Translations under genes and position numbers: made by a program
Origin: Micromonospora sp. C28SCA-DRY-2
GTDB taxonomy: Bacteria > Actinomycetota > Actinomycetes > Mycobacteriales > Micromonosporaceae
Length of the DNA: 64,000 bases
Reading direction: 5' to 3'
Assembly: GCF_030519475.1 (NCBI RefSeq)
Contig: NZ_JAUMKD010000005.1
Location: 186,001-250,000, forward strand
Notes under the pieces: generated by a model
Seen by the model: only the letters and a program-made list of their open reading frames with translations
The model's database searches: none
Told to the model about the DNA's origin: nothing
Shown: piece by piece, positions 1-8,799 of the stretch
How the letters are laid out: the number at the start of each line of letters is the position of its first letter
How positions within the stretch are numbered: the stretch's first letter is position 1

Positions 1-1144
1 CCCGGGCCTCGGCGAGGCTGGCCGGGTCCGGCCGGGAGGTGGGGCAGAGCGACCGGAGCACCCGGTTGGCCACCTGGATCGGCGGCAGCGGGGTGTCCGC
101 GACCGAGCCGCCGAGGTCGAGGTGGAGCTGGCCGTCGGGGAAGGCGTCCAGCGCCTCGGCCGCGGCCCGCAGCGCGAGCGCGGACTTGCCGGTGCCCGCC
201 ATGCCGTAGACCGACACCGCGACGGGGCGCTCGCCGGCGCCGGCCAGCGCGGCGCCGAGGCGGGCCAGTTCGGCGTGCCGTCCGACGAAGGGCGCGGCGG
301 CGCAGGGCAGCTCGTGCGGCACCGGCGCGGTGGCGGATCCGGTGGACCGGCCGCGGGCCCGCGGGCGGGCGCGGTTGCCGGCCGGCAGCAACCGGGGGTC
401 GTGCCGGCGCACCGAGCGGTACAGCTCGGAAAGCTCGGGGCCGGGGGAGACGCCCAGCTCCCCGGCGAGCGCCCGGCACGCGCTGCGGTACGTCTGCACC
501 GCGGCGGCCTGGTCGCCGGCCCGGCACTGGGCGGTCATCAGCAGCGCCCAGGCCGGCTCCCGCAGCGGGTTCTCGCTCAGGTGCGCGCGGAGCAGGGCCA
601 GCAGCGCGGGGCTGCCCGGGTCGCCCAGCTCCAGCCGGCACGCGGCGTACGCCTCCCGGGCGCCGGCCCGGCGTTCGCGCAGCCGGTCGAACGCGGCCGC
701 CGTCACCGCCCCGTACGCCGGTGGCGGCTCGGTCTCCGACCAGAGCGCCAGCGCCCGCTCGAACAGGTTGGCCGCGACCGCCGGCTCGCCCCGGGCGCGG
801 GCCGCCTGGCCCTCGGTGACCAGCCGCTCGAACTCGGTGGCGTCCAGCTCACCCGGCGCCACCCGGAGCCGGTAACCGCCGCCCTCGGCGTGCAGCCGCA
901 CCGGCTCGCCGGGGCCGGTGAGCAGGTGCCGCAGCTGGCTCGCGTGGCTGCGCAGGTTCGCCACCGCCGAGGCGGGCGCCTGCCCGCCCCACAGCTCCTG
1001 GCGCAGCCGTTCCACCGGGACCGCCACGCCCGCGTGCAGCAGCAGGGTGACCAGCAGCGCGGTCGGCCGGCCGGCCGGCAACCGCAGCGGGCGGCCGTCG
1101 CGGAGCACCCGGACCGGGCCGAGGATCTGGAACGACAGCCCCAT
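1..1144 (-). CDS. AfsR/SARP-family transcriptional regulator, 5' part only (cut by window edge)
   Basis: The visible 381 codons hold the start of a SARP-type regulator. An OmpR-like winged-helix DNA-binding domain (about residues 1-95) is followed by a bacterial transcriptional activation domain with TPR-like helices (about 95-240). A basic Arg/Pro-rich linker then leads to the start of an NB-ARC/STAND ATPase, whose P-loop GMAGTGKS lies near residue 315. Large SARPs of this AfsR type usually continue for several hundred residues beyond the P-loop, so the gene must run off the left edge. The ATG is preceded by GGAGGT 5 bases upstream, which fixes the start. Members activate secondary-metabolite or pleiotropic regulons; the target here is unknown. 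No biosynthetic cluster is visible next to it. Confidence 0.88.
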   Translation of the reverse strand, partial: MGLSFQILGPVRVLRDGRPLRLPAGRPTALLVTLLLHAGVAVPVERLRQELWGGQAPASAVANLRSHASQLRHLLTGPGEPVRLHAEGGGYRLRVAPGELDATEFERLVTEGQAARARGEPAVAANLFERALALWSETEPPPAYGAVTAAAFDRLRERRAGAREAYAACRLELGDPGSPALLALLRAHLSENPLREPAWALLMTAQCRAGDQAAAVQTYRSACRALAGELGVSPGPELSELYRSVRRHDPRLLPAGNRARPRARGRSTGSATAPVPHELPCAAAPFVGRHAELARLGAALAGAGERPVAVSVYGMAGTGKSALALRAAAEALDAFPDGQLHLDLGGSVADTPLPPIQVANRVLRSLCPTSRPDPASLAEAR

Positions 1145-1376
1145 GCGACCTCCGCTGTGTGCCCCCGCGGGCCGTCGTCGGCCCCACACCACCGCCGAGG
1201 TAATTATGCCAGTCGATGTGTGGCGTCGTGGCGCCGATCTCGGCCGCGCACATCGGCCGAAAGGCCAGCGGCGACGGCATGGTCGGCTACCCGCCAGCCC
1301 GCATCGCAGTGGACACCCCGACCGGCGTCCGGCCGCCACACCCGGTCGAGCAGGGACGCCACCGGCCGACAGGCGC

Positions 1377-3041
1377 TCAGGCGGTGACCACCGCCTCGCC
1401 GTCGGCCGGGCGGCCCTCGGCACCGTCGACCGCCGCCGGGCGCGCGGGCCGGGGGAACCACTCCACCGGCGAGCGCCCGTCGTCGTCGGCCCGGCCGCCG
1501 TCGCCGGCGGGCTGCCGGTCGTGGCCCGCCGCCCACCCCCCGGCGTCGGTCCGGCCCGCCGCCGCGGGCTCGTCGGCCGCCACGGCATCGGCGTCCGGGT
1601 GCCGGCCCGTCCGCCCGGCGTCCGGGGCGGTGCCCGTCTCCACGCCGGCCGGCTCGGCGTCGCCGCTGGTCGCCGGTCCGGCCGCCACGGTGGCCGGACC
1701 AGCCGGCCCGTCGTTCGCCGGGGCGGCCCGGTCCGCATCCGCAGCCGCCGCCCGGCCGTTCTCCGGCGCGGCCGGCTCGCCGGCGCCGTCGCCGGGGCGG
1801 GCCGCCACCAGGGGGTACTCCGCGGTCTCGGTACCGCCCGTGGCCGCCGCCATCACCGCCGCCGCGGCCAGGTCGGCCACCCGCTTCGCCTCGCGGCGCA
1901 CCCGGGCGCGTACCTCCCGGGCGTGCTGTTCGGCGGCCTCGGCCGCCTGCCGGGCCGCGTCCAGCCGGGCCGTTTCGTCGGTCAGCTCCCGCTGCACCTC
2001 GCTGAGCCGCCGCTGCGACTGCACCAGCTCCCGCTCCGCGCCGGCGCAGTCCTGCCGGGCCCGGGCGAGCTGCTGCTGCGCGGTCTCCAGCTCCCCGCGT
2101 ACCTGAGCCAGCGCCTGCCGTCGCTCGGCGATCTCCTGCTGGACGGCGGCGAGCTGCTCGGCGTGCGCGGCGTCCTGCTCGTCGGCGTGCTCGCGCAGCT
2201 CGGTGGTGTACCGCTGGGTCTCGGTGACCAGCGACGCCAGCTCCTCCTCGACCGCCGCGCGCTGGTCGGCCAGCTCCTGCTCGACCGCGGCGCGCCGCTC
2301 GGTCAGCTCCCGCTCGACGCCCGCCCGCCACTGGGTCAGCTCCTGCTGGCCGCGGGCCCGGGCCGCCTGGACCTCCTGCTGGATCTGGGTACGGGCGGCC
2401 TTGGTCAGCGCCGCGGCGGCGTTGCGGGCCTGCTCGACCTGCTGCGCGCTCTGCTCGCTGAGCCGCTGCGCCTCCTGCATCGCCCGCTGGTGGGCGGCCT
2501 CGCCCTCGGCCCGGGCCTGCTCGGCGGCGGCGCGGATCTCGGCCAGCTCCGCCTCGGCGGCCGCCTGCCGTTCCGCGTACGCCTGCTCCTGCTCGGCGCG
2601 GTGGGCCGCGGTCTCCTCCTCGAGGGTGCGCATGGCCTCGGCGACCCGCTCCCGGGCCGCGGCCAGCACCGACTCGGCCTCGGCCCGCAGCTCCCCGGCG
2701 CGCTGCTCGGCCGCGCCGGTGATCGCCTCGGCCTGCTTCTCGGCCAGCCCGAGGATCTGTTCGACCATCGGCCCGAGGTCGCTGAACGCGGCGCGTTCCG
2801 GCTGGGCCGGGCGCTGGCGCAACTCGGTCAGCTCGGCGTGCAGCCGGTGCAGCTGCCCGGTCAGCTCCTGGACCTGGGCGCTGGCCCGGTCCCGCTCGGC
2901 GGTCAGCGCCGCCAGCCGGCCGTCGACCTGCTCCAGGTGGCGGTCCACCTGCCGCTTGTCGTAGCCACGCAGCGCGGTCTCGAACCCCGGCCGCCCGGCC
3001 GCGTCGTCGCGCCCCGGGTGCGGCTCTTCGCCGTTGGACAT
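1377..3041 (-). CDS. DivIVA-domain coiled-coil protein (Scy/FilP/'cellulose-binding' type)
   Basis: This 554-residue protein starts with a DivIVA-like segment (about residues 15-55, containing RGYDKRQVDRHLEQVD). A nearly unbroken Ala/Glu/Arg/Gln heptad coiled coil follows to about residue 390, then an Ala/Pro/Asp-rich acidic, probably disordered tail to the end. GGAGGA lies 8 bases before the chosen ATG; an in-frame start 39 codons upstream has no convincing ribosome site. In filamentous actinobacteria such proteins build cytoskeletal scaffolds at hyphal tips with DivIVA. They are often annotated 'cellulose-binding protein' from an old homology. Function in polar growth is inferred from family and architecture. 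It is transcribed divergently from argC. Confidence 0.85.
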   Translation of the reverse strand: MSNGEEPHPGRDDAAGRPGFETALRGYDKRQVDRHLEQVDGRLAALTAERDRASAQVQELTGQLHRLHAELTELRQRPAQPERAAFSDLGPMVEQILGLAEKQAEAITGAAEQRAGELRAEAESVLAAARERVAEAMRTLEEETAAHRAEQEQAYAERQAAAEAELAEIRAAAEQARAEGEAAHQRAMQEAQRLSEQSAQQVEQARNAAAALTKAARTQIQQEVQAARARGQQELTQWRAGVERELTERRAAVEQELADQRAAVEEELASLVTETQRYTTELREHADEQDAAHAEQLAAVQQEIAERRQALAQVRGELETAQQQLARARQDCAGAERELVQSQRRLSEVQRELTDETARLDAARQAAEAAEQHAREVRARVRREAKRVADLAAAAVMAAATGGTETAEYPLVAARPGDGAGEPAAPENGRAAAADADRAAPANDGPAGPATVAAGPATSGDAEPAGVETGTAPDAGRTGRHPDADAVAADEPAAAGRTDAGGWAAGHDRQPAGDGGRADDDGRSPVEWFPRPARPAAVDGAEGRPADGEAVVTA

Positions 3042-3242
3042 GCGCCATCCTCCGTACGATCCCGAGCGTTCCGCCGACGGCTGACCGCCCACCGGCGACG
3101 AATGTGGCGCAACGCTACCGCCGCCCGGCCCGGCCCGGCGTCCCGACCCACCCGACACGGCACGGCATGCCGGGCGTCCCTGAGGGGGCCCGACCGGATG
3201 TCACCCAAGTGCCCGATTGTGACCCGCGTCACGTCCCATTCT

Positions 3243-3318
3243 CATGCAATGGGCCGCATGAACTTGCAGCGGGCGATCATCGTTGATAGCGTCGCTGCAT
3301 AGTCATGCGGAGGTGAGT
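3243..3318 (+). promoter_or_regulatory. argC promoter with candidate ARG boxes and ribosome site
   Basis: A possible sigma-70 promoter is TTGCAG (3264-3269), a 17-base spacer, then TAGCGT (3287-3292). Two stretches resemble halves of actinobacterial ARG boxes, which are degenerate TGCAT/ATGCA palindromes. One is CATGCAATGGGCCGCATG (3243-3260), just upstream of the -35. The other is CTGCATAGTCATGCGG (3295-3310), at the start of the transcript. GGAGGTG sits 5 bases before the argC ATG. Because argR is in this operon, end-product autorepression is expected from the known biology; the boxes themselves are a by-eye call. Confidence 0.5.
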
Positions 3319-4320
3319 ATGGGTATCCGAGTCGCGGTCGCCGGGGCCAGTGGCTACGCCGGCGGCGAGCTGCTCCGCCTGGTGGCCGGGCACCCGGAGT
3401 TCGAGCTGGTCGCCGCCACCGCGCACAGCCAGGCCGGGCACCGGGTCGACGCGGTCCACCCGCAGCTGGCCGGGCTCGACCTGGTGCTCGCCGAGACCGA
3501 CCCGGCCACGCTCGCCGACGCCGACCTGGTCTTCCTGGCCCTGCCGCACGGCGAGTCGGCGGCGCTGGCCAGCCGGCTACCGGAGGAGGTGCGCGTGGTC
3601 GACCTCGGCGCCGACCACCGGCTCGCCGACCCGTACGACTGGGCGCAGTACTACGGCGGCACCCACGCCGGCCGCTGGACCTACGGCCTGCCGGAGCTGC
3701 CCGGGCAGCGGGCGGCCATCGCCGGCGCGACCCGGGTGGCCAACACCGGCTGCTACGCCGCCGCGATCACGCTGGCGCTGGCCCCGCTGATCGCCGCCGG
3801 CGCCGCCGAGCCGGCCGACGTGGTGGTGGTGGCCGCCTCCGGCACCTCGGGCGCCGGCAAGGCGGCCAAGCCGCACCTGCTCGGCAGCGAGGTGATGGGC
3901 GACCTGTCGCCCTACCGGGTCGGCACCCACCAGCACGTCCCGGAGATCAAGCAGGCCACCGGCGCCACCAGCCTCTCCTTCACCCCGGTCCTCGCGCCGA
4001 TGCCGCGCGGCATCCTGGCCACCGTCACCGCCGTGCCGGCCCGCGGCGTCGACCCGCAGGCGGTGCTCGCCGAGGCGTACGCGGACGCGCCGTTCGTGCA
4101 CGTGCTGCCGGAGGGGCGGTGGCCGCACACCGCGGCCACGCTCGGCTCCAACTCCTGCCACCTGCAGGCCACCGTCGACGTCGACTCCCGCCGGATGGTC
4201 GTGGTCAGCGCGCTGGACAACCTCGGCAAGGGCGCCGCCGGCCAGGCCGTGCAGTGCGCCAACCTGATGCTCGGCCTGCCGGAGACCACCGGCCTGTCCG
4301 TCTGGGGGGTAGCGCCGTGA
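3319..4320 (+). CDS. argC: N-acetyl-gamma-glutamyl-phosphate reductase
   Basis: ArgC reduces N-acetylglutamyl phosphate with NADPH to the semialdehyde, the third step of arginine synthesis in the cytoplasm. The 333-residue product has the NAD(P)-binding motif GASGYAGGELLR (residues 8-19), the catalytic cysteine in ANTGCYA (Cys145) and the conserved HQHVPEI segment. Length matches the family. The ATG is chosen because GGAGGTG lies 5 bases upstream; an in-frame TTG 12 codons earlier falls in the presumed promoter. It is the first gene of argCJBDFRGH. Its TGA lies inside the first copy of a tandem repeat that separates it from argJ. Confidence 0.97.
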   Translation: MGIRVAVAGASGYAGGELLRLVAGHPEFELVAATAHSQAGHRVDAVHPQLAGLDLVLAETDPATLADADLVFLALPHGESAALASRLPEEVRVVDLGADHRLADPYDWAQYYGGTHAGRWTYGLPELPGQRAAIAGATRVANTGCYAAAITLALAPLIAAGAAEPADVVVVAASGTSGAGKAAKPHLLGSEVMGDLSPYRVGTHQHVPEIKQATGATSLSFTPVLAPMPRGILATVTAVPARGVDPQAVLAEAYADAPFVHVLPEGRWPHTAATLGSNSCHLQATVDVDSRRMVVVSALDNLGKGAAGQAVQCANLMLGLPETTGLSVWGVAP

Positions 4321-4434
4321 GCGCGAGGAGTGCAGCGCAGCGGAGCACCGCAGTCGCGAACGAAGGGATGGCGCCGTGAGCGCGAGGAGTGCAGCGCAGC
4401 GGAGCCCCGCAGTCGCGAACGAAGGGATGGCGCC
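4317..4434 (+). repeat. Two tandem 59-bp copies of a dispersed intergenic repeat between argC and argJ
   Basis: The units 4317-4375 and 4376-4434 differ at one base (A or C in GGAGCaCCGCAG). Each begins GTGAGCGCGAGGAGTGCAGC and ends with GAAGGGATGGCGCC. The argC stop TGA lies in the first unit's initial GTGA, and the argJ GTG start follows the second unit at exactly the next 59-bp step. The GAAGGG near the end of each unit can serve as a ribosome site. Related single copies occur at 6480-6542 and 10520-10577. Confidence 0.9.
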
Positions 4435-5607
4435 GTGACCGTCACCGTTCCCCGGGGGTTCCGGGCCGCCGGCGTCGCGGCCGGGCTGAAGGCCAGCGGC
4501 GCCAGCGACGTGGCGCTGGTGGTCAACGACGGCCCGGACGCCGGCGTGGCCGGGGTGTTCACCGCCAACCGGGTGAAGGCCGCGCCGGTGCTCTGGAGCC
4601 AGCAGGTCGTCCGCGGCGGGGTGGTCCGCGCCGTGGTGCTCAACTCCGGCGGCGCCAACGCCTGCACCGGCCACGCCGGTTTCCAGGACACCCACGCCAC
4701 CGCCGAACACACCGCCGCCGCGCTCAGCGCCGCCAACGCCCGGCTGATGCTGGGCGCCGGGGAGGTAGCGGTCTGCTCCACCGGCCTGATCGGCGAGCGG
4801 CTGCCCATGGCCGCGCTGCTCGCCGGGGTGAACAAGGCGGTGCGCGGGCTGTCCCGCGACGGCGGCGCACCGGCCGCCGAGGCGATCATGACCACCGACA
4901 CCCGGCCGAAGACGGCGGTGGCGCGGGGCAGCGGCTGGACCGTCGGCGGGATGGCCAAGGGCGCCGGCATGCTGGCCCCCGGGCTGGCCACCATGCTCTG
5001 CGTGCTGACCACCGACGCGGTGGCCGGGCCGGAGGTGCTCGACGCCGCGCTGCGCGAGGCGTGCCGGGTCACCTTCGACCGGGTCGACTCCGACGGCTGC
5101 ATGTCCACCAACGACACCGTGCTGCTGCTGGCCAGCGGCGCCAGCGGCATCACGCCCAGCGTCGCCGAGCTGACCGCGGCGGTCACCGCGGCCGCCCACG
5201 ACCTGGCCCAGCAACTCGTCGCCGACGCCGAGGGCGCCACCAAGCAGATCGCCGTCGACGTGGTCGGCGCGGCCAGCGAGGACGACGCGGTCGAGGTCGG
5301 CCGGGCGGTGGCCCGCAACAACCTGGTCAAGACCGCGTTGTTCGGCAACGACCCGAACTGGGGCCGGATCCTCGCCGCCGTCGGCACCACCGCCGCCGCG
5401 TTCGAGCCGGACGGCGTGGACGTCGCGGTCAACGAGGTCTGGGTGTGCCGCTCCGGCGCCGCCGCCGAGGACCGGTCGAAGGTCGACCTCACCGGGCGGG
5501 ACGTCACCATCCGGATCGACCTGCACGCCGGCGACGCCGCGGCCACCATCTGGACCAACGACCTCTCCCACGCGTACGTGCACGAGAACTCGGCCTACTC
5601 GACATGA
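4435..5607 (+). CDS. argJ: Bifunctional glutamate N-acetyltransferase / amino-acid acetyltransferase
   Basis: ArgJ transfers acetyl from N-acetylornithine to glutamate and can also use acetyl-CoA, closing the acetyl cycle of arginine synthesis. The 390-residue precursor has the autoprocessing site: the nucleophilic threonine is Thr186 in LATMLCVLTTDA, after which alpha and beta subunits form. The motif GNDPNWGRILAA near the C-terminus is also conserved. The start is the GTG directly after the second repeat unit, supported by GAAGGG upstream and by homology beginning at VTVPRGFRAAGV. The frame stays open upstream through the repeats, but that part is repeat sequence. Its stop overlaps argB in ATGA. 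Confidence 0.96.
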   Translation: MTVTVPRGFRAAGVAAGLKASGASDVALVVNDGPDAGVAGVFTANRVKAAPVLWSQQVVRGGVVRAVVLNSGGANACTGHAGFQDTHATAEHTAAALSAANARLMLGAGEVAVCSTGLIGERLPMAALLAGVNKAVRGLSRDGGAPAAEAIMTTDTRPKTAVARGSGWTVGGMAKGAGMLAPGLATMLCVLTTDAVAGPEVLDAALREACRVTFDRVDSDGCMSTNDTVLLLASGASGITPSVAELTAAVTAAAHDLAQQLVADAEGATKQIAVDVVGAASEDDAVEVGRAVARNNLVKTALFGNDPNWGRILAAVGTTAAAFEPDGVDVAVNEVWVCRSGAAAEDRSKVDLTGRDVTIRIDLHAGDAAATIWTNDLSHAYVHENSAYST

Positions 5608-6554
5608 GCCTCACCACCGACCTCACCCGCGCCCAGGCCAAGGCCGCCACGCTGATCGAGGCGCTGCCCTGGCTGGCCCGCTTCTCCGGCTCCACCGTCG
5701 TGATCAAGTACGGCGGCAACGCCATGGTCGACCCGGAGCTGCAGCGTGCCTTCGCCGCGGACATGGTCTTCCTCCGCTACGCCGGGCTGAAGCCGGTCGT
5801 GGTGCACGGCGGCGGGCCGCAGATCTCCGCCATGCTCGGCCGGCTCGGCATCGACAGCGAGTTCCGCGGCGGCCTGCGGGTCACCACCCCGGAGGCGATG
5901 GACGTGGTCCGGATGGTGCTGGTCGGCCAGGTCGGCCGGGAACTGGTCGGGCTGATCAACGCGCACGGCCCGTTCGCGGTCGGCCTCTCCGGCGAGGACG
6001 CCGGGCTGTTCACCGCGGTGCGCCGGCCCGCGTACGTCGACGGGGAGCCGGTGGACGTCGGGCAGGTCGGCGACGTGGAGTCGGTCGACGTCTCGGCGGT
6101 CACCGACCTGATCGCGGCCGGCCGGATCCCGGTGATCTCCACCGTCGCCCCGGACGCCGACGGGGTGCTGCACAACCTCAACGCCGACACCGCGGCCGCC
6201 GCGCTCGCGGTCGCCCTGGCCGCGCGCAAGCTGGTCGTCCTCACCGACGTGCCGGGCCTCTACGCCGACTGGCCGGACACCGACAGCCTGGTCTCCGAGA
6301 TCACCACCGACGACCTGGCGAAGCTGCTGCCGCGCCTGGAGTCGGGCATGGTCCCCAAGATGGAGGCCTGCCTGCGCGCGGTGCGCCAGGGGGTGCCGGC
6401 CGCGCACGTCGTCGACGGCCGGGTCGCCCACTCCACCCTGCTCGAGGTCTTCACCTCGGAAGGGTTCGGCACGATGGTCGTGAGCGCGCCGAGTGCGCGA
6501 GCGGAGCGGCCAGGCCCCGCCGTCGCGAACAAGGAAGGTCCGGTCCGGTCATGA
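5604..6554 (+). CDS. argB: Acetylglutamate kinase
   Basis: ArgB phosphorylates N-acetylglutamate and is normally the arginine-inhibited step. The 316-residue protein shows the amino-acid kinase fold: VIKYGGNAM with Lys35, VVHGGGPQI, the NLNADTAAAALA segment and GMVPKMEACLRAV. The ATG overlaps the argJ stop by four bases, and the TGA overlaps argD the same way. Its last 25 codons are encoded by a diverged copy of the dispersed repeat (6480-6542), giving an Arg/Pro-rich tail unlike the core of the family. This suggests that the repeat inserted into the original stop region. Confidence 0.96.
   Translation: MSLTTDLTRAQAKAATLIEALPWLARFSGSTVVIKYGGNAMVDPELQRAFAADMVFLRYAGLKPVVVHGGGPQISAMLGRLGIDSEFRGGLRVTTPEAMDVVRMVLVGQVGRELVGLINAHGPFAVGLSGEDAGLFTAVRRPAYVDGEPVDVGQVGDVESVDVSAVTDLIAAGRIPVISTVAPDADGVLHNLNADTAAAALAVALAARKLVVLTDVPGLYADWPDTDSLVSEITTDDLAKLLPRLESGMVPKMEACLRAVRQGVPAAHVVDGRVAHSTLLEVFTSEGFGTMVVSAPSARAERPGPAVANKEGPVRS
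6480..6542 (+). repeat. Diverged copy of the arg-operon dispersed repeat, inside the 3' end of argB
   Basis: The stretch starts GTGAGCGCGCCGAGTGCGCG and ends GTCGCGAACAAGGAAGGTCC. It follows the same layout as the 59-bp units between argC and argJ. It is translated as the C-terminal tail of ArgB and supplies AAGGAAGG upstream of the argD ATG. Confidence 0.7.
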
Positions 6555-7822
6555 GCACGCTCGTCGAGCGCTGGTCGCAGTCCATGATGGACAACTACGC
6601 CACCCCGCCGCTGGCCCTGGTCGCCGGCGCCGGCGCGGTCGTGACCGACGACGCCGGCCGGGAGTACGTCGACCTGGTCGGCGGGATCGCGGTGAACGCC
6701 CTCGGCCACGCCCACCCGGCCGTGGTGGCCGCCGTGTCCAGGCAGGTGGCGACGCTCGGGCACGTCTCCAACCTCTACGTCGCCGAGCCGCCGGTGGCGC
6801 TGGCGGAGCTGCTGCTGGCGCTGGCCGGCCGGCCCGGCCGGGTCTTCTTCGCCAACTCCGGCGCGGAGGCCAACGAGGCGGCGTTCAAGCTCTCCCGGCT
6901 CACCGGCCGCACCCACGTGGTGGCCACGACGGGGGGCTTCCACGGCCGGACCATGGGCGCGCTGGCGCTCACCGGCCAGCCGGCCAAGGCCGACCCGTTC
7001 CGGCCGCTGCCCGGCGAGGTCAGCCACGTCGACTACGGCGACGTCGCCGCGCTGGAGGCGGCGGTCACCGACGCCACCGCGATGGTCATCCTGGAGCCGA
7101 TCCAGGGCGAGAACGGCGTGGTCGTCCCCCCGACCGGCTACCTGGCCGCCGCCCGGCGGATCACCGCCCGGCACGGCGCGCTGCTGGTCCTCGACGAGGT
7201 GCAGACCGGCATCGGGCGTACCGGGCACTGGTTCGCCCACCAGGCCGAGGGGGTCGAGCCCGACGTGGTCACCCTGGCCAAGGGGCTCGGCGGCGGGCTG
7301 CCGCTGGGCGCCTGCCTGGCCTTCGGGCGGGCCGCCGAGCTGCTCCGCCCCGGTTCGCACGGCACCACCTTCGGCGGCAACCCGGTCAGCTGCGCGGCCG
7401 CGCTCGCGGTGGTGCGCACCATCGCCGGCGAGGGGCTGCTCGACCACGTCAAGCGGATCGGCGAGCGGCTGCGCCGCGGCATCGAGGGGCTCGGCCACCC
7501 GCTGGTGGACGGGGTGCGCGGCGCCGGCCTGCTGCTCGGCGTGGTGCTCACCGCCCCGGTCGCGGCGGTGCTGGCCGAGGCGCTGCGGGAGACCGGCTTC
7601 CTGGTCAACCCGGTGCAGCCCGGCGTGGTCCGGCTCGCCCCGCCGCTGATCCTCACCGCCGCCCAGGCCGACGCGTTCCTGGCCGCGCTGCCCGCCGCGC
7701 TGGACGCCACCGCGCCCGCCGCCGCCAGCGCGGGTGCCCCGACGGTGGGCGTCCCGACCGCGGTGCCCACCCCTGCGACCCCTGCCACCTCTGCCACCCC
7801 CGCCCCGGAGACCACCCCATGA
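6551..7822 (+). CDS. argD: Acetylornithine aminotransferase
   Basis: ArgD is a class III PLP aminotransferase that converts N-acetylglutamate semialdehyde to N-acetylornithine. Visible motifs are FFANSGAEANEAAFKL, GGFHGRTMGALALTG, LVLDEVQTGIGRTG, and the Schiff-base lysine Lys244 in LAKGLGGGLPLGA. At 423 residues it is slightly longer than usual. About 35 residues at the C-terminus form a low-complexity Ala/Pro/Thr tail (TPATPATSATPAPETTP) that is probably disordered. The start ATG overlaps the argB stop (ATGA); the stop overlaps argF. Such enzymes often also act as succinyl-DAP aminotransferase in lysine synthesis. Confidence 0.96.
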   Translation: MSTLVERWSQSMMDNYATPPLALVAGAGAVVTDDAGREYVDLVGGIAVNALGHAHPAVVAAVSRQVATLGHVSNLYVAEPPVALAELLLALAGRPGRVFFANSGAEANEAAFKLSRLTGRTHVVATTGGFHGRTMGALALTGQPAKADPFRPLPGEVSHVDYGDVAALEAAVTDATAMVILEPIQGENGVVVPPTGYLAAARRITARHGALLVLDEVQTGIGRTGHWFAHQAEGVEPDVVTLAKGLGGGLPLGACLAFGRAAELLRPGSHGTTFGGNPVSCAAALAVVRTIAGEGLLDHVKRIGERLRRGIEGLGHPLVDGVRGAGLLLGVVLTAPVAAVLAEALRETGFLVNPVQPGVVRLAPPLILTAAQADAFLAALPAALDATAPAAASAGAPTVGVPTAVPTPATPATSATPAPETTP

Positions 7823-8799
7823 GCCCTCGGCACTTCCTGCGCGACGACGACCTGAGCCCGGCCGAGCAGTCGGCGGTGCTGGAGCTGGCCGCGCGGATGA
7901 AGGCGGACCGGTTCGCCTACCGGCCGCTGGCCGGGCCGCGGTCGGTGGCGGTGCTCTTCGACAAGCAGAGCCTGCGTACCCGGATCTCCTTCGACGCCGG
8001 CATCGCCGAGCTGGGCGGCCACCCGCTCGTGGTGGACACCCAGGTGACCCACTTCGGCCGGGGCGAGACGCTGGCCGACGCCGGGCGGGTGCTGTCCCGC
8101 TACGTCGCGGCGATCGTGCTGCGTACCCACGGCGACGACCGGATCGCCGAGGTGGCCGCGGGGGCGAGCGTGCCGGTGGTCAACGCGCTCACCGACGGCT
8201 TCCACCCCTGCCAGCTCCTGGCCGACCTGCTCACCGTCCGGGAGCGGTGCGGCGGCACCGCCGGGCGCACCCTGGCGTACCTCGGCGACGGGGCCAACAA
8301 CATGGCCCACTCGTACCTGCTGGCCGGGGCGACCGCCGGGATGCACGTACGGGTGGCCGGCCCGGCCGGCTTCGCCCCCGACCCCGCGGTGGTGGCCCGG
8401 GCCGCCGAGATCGCCGCCGGCACCGGAGGTTCGGTGAACGTGCTGACCGATCCGATCGAGGCGGTCAAGGGCGTCGACGTGGTCGCCACCGACACCTGGA
8501 CCTCGATGGGCCAGGAGGACGACGGGCTGGACCGGATCACCCCGTTCCGGCCGTACCAGGTCAACGCCGAGCTGCTCGGCCAGGCCGCGCCGGACGTGAT
8601 CGTGCTGCACTGCCTGCCCGCGCACCGGGGCGAGGAGATCACCGACGAGGTGCTCGACGGCCCGCGCAGCGCCGTCTTCGACCAGGCGGAGAATCGGCTG
8701 CACGCCCAGAAGGCGCTGCTCACGTTCCTCCTCGAGGCCGCGGCCGCGGCTTCGGACGCGGCGGCGCCGGGCGTCACCGCGACCAGGGAGAACCGATGA
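7819..8799 (+). CDS. argF: Ornithine carbamoyltransferase
   Basis: ArgF makes citrulline from ornithine and carbamoyl phosphate. The 326-residue product carries the carbamoyl-phosphate loop as SLRTR (residues 51-55, where many homologues have STRTR). It also has FHPCQLLADLLT and the catalytic HCLPAHRGEEI with HCLP at 264-267. The ATG overlaps the argD stop by four bases and its own stop overlaps argR. The last 20 or so residues are an Ala-rich tail. The Ser-to-Leu pattern in the first motif (SLRTR) still keeps the Arg-Thr-Arg phosphate ligands, so activity is expected. Confidence 0.96.
   Translation: MSPRHFLRDDDLSPAEQSAVLELAARMKADRFAYRPLAGPRSVAVLFDKQSLRTRISFDAGIAELGGHPLVVDTQVTHFGRGETLADAGRVLSRYVAAIVLRTHGDDRIAEVAAGASVPVVNALTDGFHPCQLLADLLTVRERCGGTAGRTLAYLGDGANNMAHSYLLAGATAGMHVRVAGPAGFAPDPAVVARAAEIAAGTGGSVNVLTDPIEAVKGVDVVATDTWTSMGQEDDGLDRITPFRPYQVNAELLGQAAPDVIVLHCLPAHRGEEITDEVLDGPRSAVFDQAENRLHAQKALLTFLLEAAAAASDAAAPGVTATRENR

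Noticed and set aside
1204..3048. Long alternative frames overlapping the DivIVA-like gene on both strands
   Set aside because: They are Arg/Gly/Ala-rich shadow frames; only the minus-strand frame ending at 1377 gives a coherent coiled-coil protein with a ribosome site.
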